A program made the translations under genes and the position numbers. From Bacillota bacterium (GTDB lineage Bacteria > Bacillota > Clostridia > Lachnospirales > Lachnospiraceae), in the NCBI GenBank assembly GCA_023392615.1, contig JAEVYT010000017.1, forward strand, positions 124,001-188,000: DNA of 64,000 bases. The letters run 5' to 3'. Below the pieces are notes generated by a model. That model worked only from the letters and a program-made list of their open reading frames with translations, did no database searches and had not been told where the DNA came from. Shown here piece by piece: positions 60,429 through 64,000 of the stretch (within the stretch, counting starts at the first letter, position 1; the number at the start of each line of letters is the position of its first letter).

Positions 60429-61952
60429 ATGCAGACGAATGTATTAGAGTACTTAGAAAAAACAGTGAAAGAAGTTCCGGATAAAGTTGCGTTCGGAGAT
60501 GATATGGATGAACTAACTTTCAGACAGTTCTATGACCAAAGTAGATCAGTTGGTAGCTTTCTTGCTAATAATGGGATAGATAAAGAGCCTGTGATGATAT
60601 TTATGGACAAATCTCCTTATACATTGATTGCATTTTTTGGAACAATCTATAGCGGAAACTTTTATATACCAATTGATGAAGAGATGCCTCAAAGACGTGT
60701 GGAATTAATTATCGAAAATACGAAGGCAAGGGTATTCATCTGTACAAAAAATACGATTGATAAAGTAAAGAAGATGGGATTTACCGGCAAGATATTATTA
60801 TTTGATGAGATTGTAACAGCTAGGATAGATGATAAGAAATTAAATCATATTCGTGTGAATGCACTTGATGTTGATCCTATTTATGTTTTATTTACTTCGG
60901 GTTCTACCGGTATTCCGAAAGGAGTGGTTGGACATCACCGAGGAGTTATCGATTATATTGAAAATTTGTCAGAAGTATTAGGCTTTAGCAGGGATACGGT
61001 ATTTGGTAATCAATCCCCGCTTTATTTTGATGCCTGTATGAAGGAGATATATCCTACGATGAAATACGGCGCTACCACCTACCTAATACCTAAGCAGTTG
61101 TTTATGTTTCCGGTTAAATTAGTGGAATTTATGAACGAAAAGCAGATAAATACGGTTTGTTGGGTGGTTTCTGCGTTGACTATGATATCTTCTTTTGGCA
61201 CTTTTGATATTGTTAAACCTGAATTTCTACATACGATAGCATTTGGAAGCGAAGTGTTCCCAATTAAGCAATATAATATATGGAAAAGAACTCTCCCCAA
61301 TGCCTCCTTTACGAATCTGTATGGCCCTACTGAAGCGACCGGCATGAGCTGCTTTTACAAGTTAAACAGAGAGTTTGATACGAATGAGGTCATCCCAATC
61401 GGACAACCATTTCGTAATACACAAATCCTACTGTTAAGTGACGAAGGAAGGAGCGTTCCAAAAGGTGAAGTTGGAGAGATATGCATCAGAGGAACCTGCC
61501 TAACACATGGGTATTATGGAAATGAAGAGAAGACGAAGGAAGTCTTTGTGCAAAATCCGCAAAATCCGTATTTCCCCGATTTGATTTATCGCACGGGTGA
61601 TCTGGGTAAATATAATGAAGATGATCAATTGATTTTTATTTCCAGAAAAGATTATCAGATAAAGCATATGGGTCACCGAATCGAATTAGGTGAGATAGAA
61701 GCGAATGTTACACTTGAAGATCAGGTTAAGGCAGCCTGCTGTATATTTGTGAAGGAAACCAGTAAAATCGTACTTTTTTATGTTGGAGAGATAACAAAAA
61801 AAGATCTTGCTATATTCTTGAAGGAGAAATTACCAAGATATATGTTGCCAAATACGATTATACAGCTTGAACGATTACCATTAACTCCAAATGGAAAGAT
61901 GAATCGGATCGAGATGGAGAATATCTATATTAAAGAGAAGGAGAAAAGATAA
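60429..61952 (+). CDS. DltA-like amino acid adenylation enzyme
   Basis: A 507-residue stand-alone adenylation enzyme. It carries LFTSGSTGIPKGVVGHH (core A3), NLYGPTEATGM (A5), YRTGDLGKYNEDDQL (A7), GHRIELGEIEANV (A8) and the C-terminal LPLTPNGKMNR (A10 with the catalytic lysine), as in DltA and NRPS A domains. It should activate an amino acid as adenylate and load the carrier protein encoded next. The start is ATG 60429 behind CGGAG. Its stop overlaps the carrier protein start (TAATG). The activated amino acid is not readable here; D-alanine is the DltA default, but the racemase suggests D-Asp or D-Glu. Confidence 0.88.
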   Translation: MQTNVLEYLEKTVKEVPDKVAFGDDMDELTFRQFYDQSRSVGSFLANNGIDKEPVMIFMDKSPYTLIAFFGTIYSGNFYIPIDEEMPQRRVELIIENTKARVFICTKNTIDKVKKMGFTGKILLFDEIVTARIDDKKLNHIRVNALDVDPIYVLFTSGSTGIPKGVVGHHRGVIDYIENLSEVLGFSRDTVFGNQSPLYFDACMKEIYPTMKYGATTYLIPKQLFMFPVKLVEFMNEKQINTVCWVVSALTMISSFGTFDIVKPEFLHTIAFGSEVFPIKQYNIWKRTLPNASFTNLYGPTEATGMSCFYKLNREFDTNEVIPIGQPFRNTQILLLSDEGRSVPKGEVGEICIRGTCLTHGYYGNEEKTKEVFVQNPQNPYFPDLIYRTGDLGKYNEDDQLIFISRKDYQIKHMGHRIELGEIEANVTLEDQVKAACCIFVKETSKIVLFYVGEITKKDLAIFLKEKLPRYMLPNTIIQLERLPLTPNGKMNRIEMENIYIKEKEKR

Positions 61953-62179
61953 TGGACACAATTTTAGAAATCTTGGAAGAATTGCATTCGGATGTTGATT
62001 TTATGAAAGAGGATAAGCTGGTGGATCATAAGATTCTTGATTCATTTGATCTGGTAACACTAGTGTCCGAGCTGGGTGAGGCCTTTGATGTGGAGATTAA
62101 AGCAAAAGATTTTGTACCTGAAAACTTTAATTCAGTTAAATCCATGCACTTAATGGTAGAAAGATTATTGGAAGAATAG
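61952..62179 (+). CDS. DltC-like acyl/peptidyl carrier protein
   Basis: A 75-residue acidic helical carrier protein. Ser31 in ILDSFDLVTLV is the expected phosphopantetheine attachment site, giving the DSF variant of the usual DSL motif. It overlaps the adenylation gene by 1 base and has AAGGAG upstream. It should carry the activated amino acid as a thioester to the membrane acyltransferase encoded 4 bases later. Confidence 0.9.
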   Translation: MDTILEILEELHSDVDFMKEDKLVDHKILDSFDLVTLVSELGEAFDVEIKAKDFVPENFNSVKSMHLMVERLLEE

Positions 62180-62183
62180 AACT

Positions 62184-63779
62184 ATGCTGTTTACATCATA
62201 TAACTTCGTTGGTTTTATCCTGGTATTGCTTATTCTTTACTATATAATTCCAAAGAGATTCCAGTGGATGTTGTTACTGGGAGCCAGTTACCTGTTTTAC
62301 TTTTTTGCAGGTTCATTTTATCCTTTGTTTATCTTTTTTACCTCGCTTACAACCTATTTGATTGCGAGAAAGATGGATCAAGTCAAAGAAGTGCAGAAAG
62401 GATATATCTTAGAGCATAAAGGTGAATTAAATAGGGAACAAAGAAAAGAATACAATAAGCAAATGAATAACAGACGCAAAAAATGGATGTTACTTTGTTT
62501 GTTACTCAACTTTGGTATATTAGCATTTTTAAAATATACAAATTTTGCAATAGATAACCTAAACTCTATACTAGGAACGTTTCATTCAACAAAGCAGTTT
62601 GATGCGTTGGATATTATATTGCCTATGGGTATCTCCTTTTATACATTCCAGTCAATGTCATATCTTATTGATGTGTATTGGGAGAAAACCTCTGCTCAGC
62701 GAAACTTTTTTAAGTATGCATTATTTGTATCTTTTTTTCCGCAATTAATTCAAGGGCCGATTAGCAGATATAATGATTTATCTAGTTCCTTATATGATAA
62801 GCACACATTTGATTGGAATAACTTTAAAACTGGATTGATCAGAGTCCTTTGGGGCTTTTTCAAAAAGCTGATTATTGCCGATCGCATTCTGGCAGCAGTA
62901 CAGTCGCTGATTGAGTCACCGGATTATTATAACGGTGCTTTCGTACTATTACTTATCATATTTTACGGAATTGAATTATATGCAGACTTTACCGGCGGTA
63001 TTGACATTACAATCGGTATTGCTCAAATGCTGGGAATCAAAGTGACTGAGAATTTTGAGAGACCGTTTTTCTCCAAGAATATAGCGGAGTATTGGAGAAG
63101 ATGGCATATCACGATGGGTACTTGGTTTAAGGACTATGTTTTTTATCCACTAAGCATCAGTGGTTGGATGAAAAAAATAACCTCTTTTAGCAAGAAACAC
63201 TTCGGTAAAGGTGCTTCTAAAAGGGTACCTATATATATTGCAACAATGATAACTTGGTTTGCTACCGGTATATGGCATGGAGCAAATTGGAATTTTATTG
63301 TGTGGGGGTTGATGAATGGTGTAGTAATTTTAATATCCCAAGAATTTAGTCCTTTGTATGAAAAGTTTCATCATCGTTTTCCTGTACTCGTTAAATCGCG
63401 TACTTATGATGGGTTACAAGTCATAAGAACGTTTCTGTTGATGGGTTCATTGCGGCTTTTTGATTGTTACAGGGATGTGAAAACAACCTTTATTATGTTC
63501 TTTACTATGTTTTATCAGTTTAATCCTTTTGTGATAACAAAAAAAGAATTATTAGATCTTGGATTGACAATGACGGATTATGCAATCGTTGGAGTCGGCG
63601 TTATTACGATGTTTACAGTGAGCATGCTCGGGAGAAGTGGAAGTGTGAGAATGAAGCTGAATAACAGACCTTATATTCTCCGCTATGCAATTTATGTTGG
63701 TCTAGTGTATGCAGTATTGCTACTTGGCGCATACAGTATCGGATATGATGCGACTCAATTCATTTACAATCAGTTCTAA
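62184..63779 (+). CDS. DltB-like MBOAT membrane acyltransferase
   Basis: A 531-residue membrane-bound O-acyltransferase with ten or more hydrophobic helices. The invariant histidine lies in GIWHGANWNFIVWG (about residue 360), preceded by YADFTGGIDITIGIAQMLG and WRRWHITMGTWFKDYVFYPL, all typical of DltB/AlgI. Its job in known Dlt systems is to move the amino acid from the carrier across the membrane. It starts 4 bases after the carrier gene. At 531 residues it is longer than DltB (about 400) and closer to AlgI-type alginate acetylases, so the acceptor may be a polysaccharide. Confidence 0.9.
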   Translation: MLFTSYNFVGFILVLLILYYIIPKRFQWMLLLGASYLFYFFAGSFYPLFIFFTSLTTYLIARKMDQVKEVQKGYILEHKGELNREQRKEYNKQMNNRRKKWMLLCLLLNFGILAFLKYTNFAIDNLNSILGTFHSTKQFDALDIILPMGISFYTFQSMSYLIDVYWEKTSAQRNFFKYALFVSFFPQLIQGPISRYNDLSSSLYDKHTFDWNNFKTGLIRVLWGFFKKLIIADRILAAVQSLIESPDYYNGAFVLLLIIFYGIELYADFTGGIDITIGIAQMLGIKVTENFERPFFSKNIAEYWRRWHITMGTWFKDYVFYPLSISGWMKKITSFSKKHFGKGASKRVPIYIATMITWFATGIWHGANWNFIVWGLMNGVVILISQEFSPLYEKFHHRFPVLVKSRTYDGLQVIRTFLLMGSLRLFDCYRDVKTTFIMFFTMFYQFNPFVITKKELLDLGLTMTDYAIVGVGVITMFTVSMLGRSGSVRMKLNNRPYILRYAIYVGLVYAVLLLGAYSIGYDATQFIYNQF

Positions 63780-63810
63780 TGAAAGCACTGACAAAAGATT
63801 GGAGTGATAT

Positions 63811-64000
63811 ATGAATAAGTTTATACGTAGATTTGTCGTTGTTGTTGTATGTATCATTGCATTTTTTATGCTACAGCGATTGGTGATGCCAAAGTACATG
63901 GATGATGTTTTGGAGGGCTCCTTTATCGAGGAATACTATTCAGAATCAACGAACCATGATGTTGTCTTTATTGGTGACTGTGAGCTTTATGAAAATTTTA
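63811..64000 (+). CDS. DltD-like/SGNH protein, 3' end outside window
   Basis: The first 63 residues of a membrane-anchored protein that runs off the right edge. A short cytoplasmic start (NKFIRRF) leads to one membrane helix (VVVVVCIIAFFMLQRLV), then VVFIGDCELYENF, which resembles the first block of SGNH esterases/DltD with GDxE in place of GDS. GGAGTG precedes ATG 63811. As the fifth gene of the operon it fits the DltD place, but the domain is only partly seen. Confidence 0.7.
   Translation, partial: MNKFIRRFVVVVVCIIAFFMLQRLVMPKYMDDVLEGSFIEEYYSESTNHDVVFIGDCELYENF

Noticed and set aside
60429..64000. Standard dltABCD operon for teichoic acid D-alanylation
   Set aside because: Gene order fits in outline, but the racemase in front, the longer MBOAT and the GDxE in the last protein make a plain dlt call unsafe; kept as Dlt-like.

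Overview
The window looks like a chromosomal piece of a low-GC Gram-positive anaerobe of the class Clostridia, most likely Lachnospiraceae. This is inferred from the AT-rich bases, strong GGAGG ribosome sites, the anaerobic ThiH route to thiamine, lipoprotein substrate-binding proteins, PucR/AraC/LytTR regulators, an agr-type peptide system and many ABC importers. No tRNA, rRNA, CRISPR array, phage or intact transposase gene was seen. The species cannot be named from the sequence alone.

Layout. 1-1870: 3' part of a chemoreceptor. 2031-6511: TPP-riboswitch thiamine operon (thiS-thiF-thiG-thiH-tenI). 6512-12517: mixed small genes (orphan P-loop kinase, DUF1543 protein, low-molecular-weight tyrosine phosphatase, metallo-beta-lactamase fold hydrolase, lrgA-lrgB, cytidylate-kinase-like protein). 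12687-23369: purine/ureide degradation locus, with a TauABC-type ABC importer, allantoinase, an M20D amidohydrolase, a PucR regulator, ureidoglycine aminohydrolase (allE), allantoate amidohydrolase (allC) and a 2-hydroxyacid dehydrogenase. 24039-33740: AraC regulator with a GH39-like C-terminus, a saccharopine-dehydrogenase-like enzyme, a PII protein with an altered T-loop, and a PotABCD-type importer with an embedded YtcJ-like amidohydrolase. 34020-37164: agr-type quorum sensing (agrA, agrC, then agrD, agrB), split by a 206-bp palindromic repeat. 37474-40882: membrane TPR-like protein, small membrane protein, ECF sigma factor and DUF4179 anti-sigma factor. 41063-43096: large secreted multidomain protein. 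43195-50320: alkaline-phosphatase-superfamily enzyme, LysR regulator, EamA transporter and a second TauABC-type importer. 50615-59294: alpha-galactoside operon (sugar ABC importer, GH36 alpha-galactosidase, chemoreceptor) with a convergent AraC regulator. 59695-64000: Dlt-like operon (aspartate/glutamate racemase, adenylation enzyme, carrier protein, MBOAT acyltransferase and the start of a DltD-like protein).

How it fits together. Much of the window scavenges nitrogen and carbon: the ureide locus should release ammonia from allantoin, the PII protein sits at the head of a polyamine-type uptake operon, and the galactoside operon links uptake, hydrolysis and taxis. The agr locus predicts a thiolactone peptide with the ring C-I-W-T-F. 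Two promoters near it (agrD, and the membrane TPR-like gene at 37474) share the same layout: two direct repeats exactly 21 bp apart followed by a TTGTCGATTT -35 region. The second repeat pair closely matches the LytTR-regulator consensus, so a local AgrA target can be proposed.

Repeats. A family of about 150-206-bp palindromic, MITE-like elements is present in one complete copy (36107-36312), one diverged inverted copy (23405-23552) and one short remnant in the thiamine leader (2409-2444). All functions are predictions from sequence reading; no database search was run.
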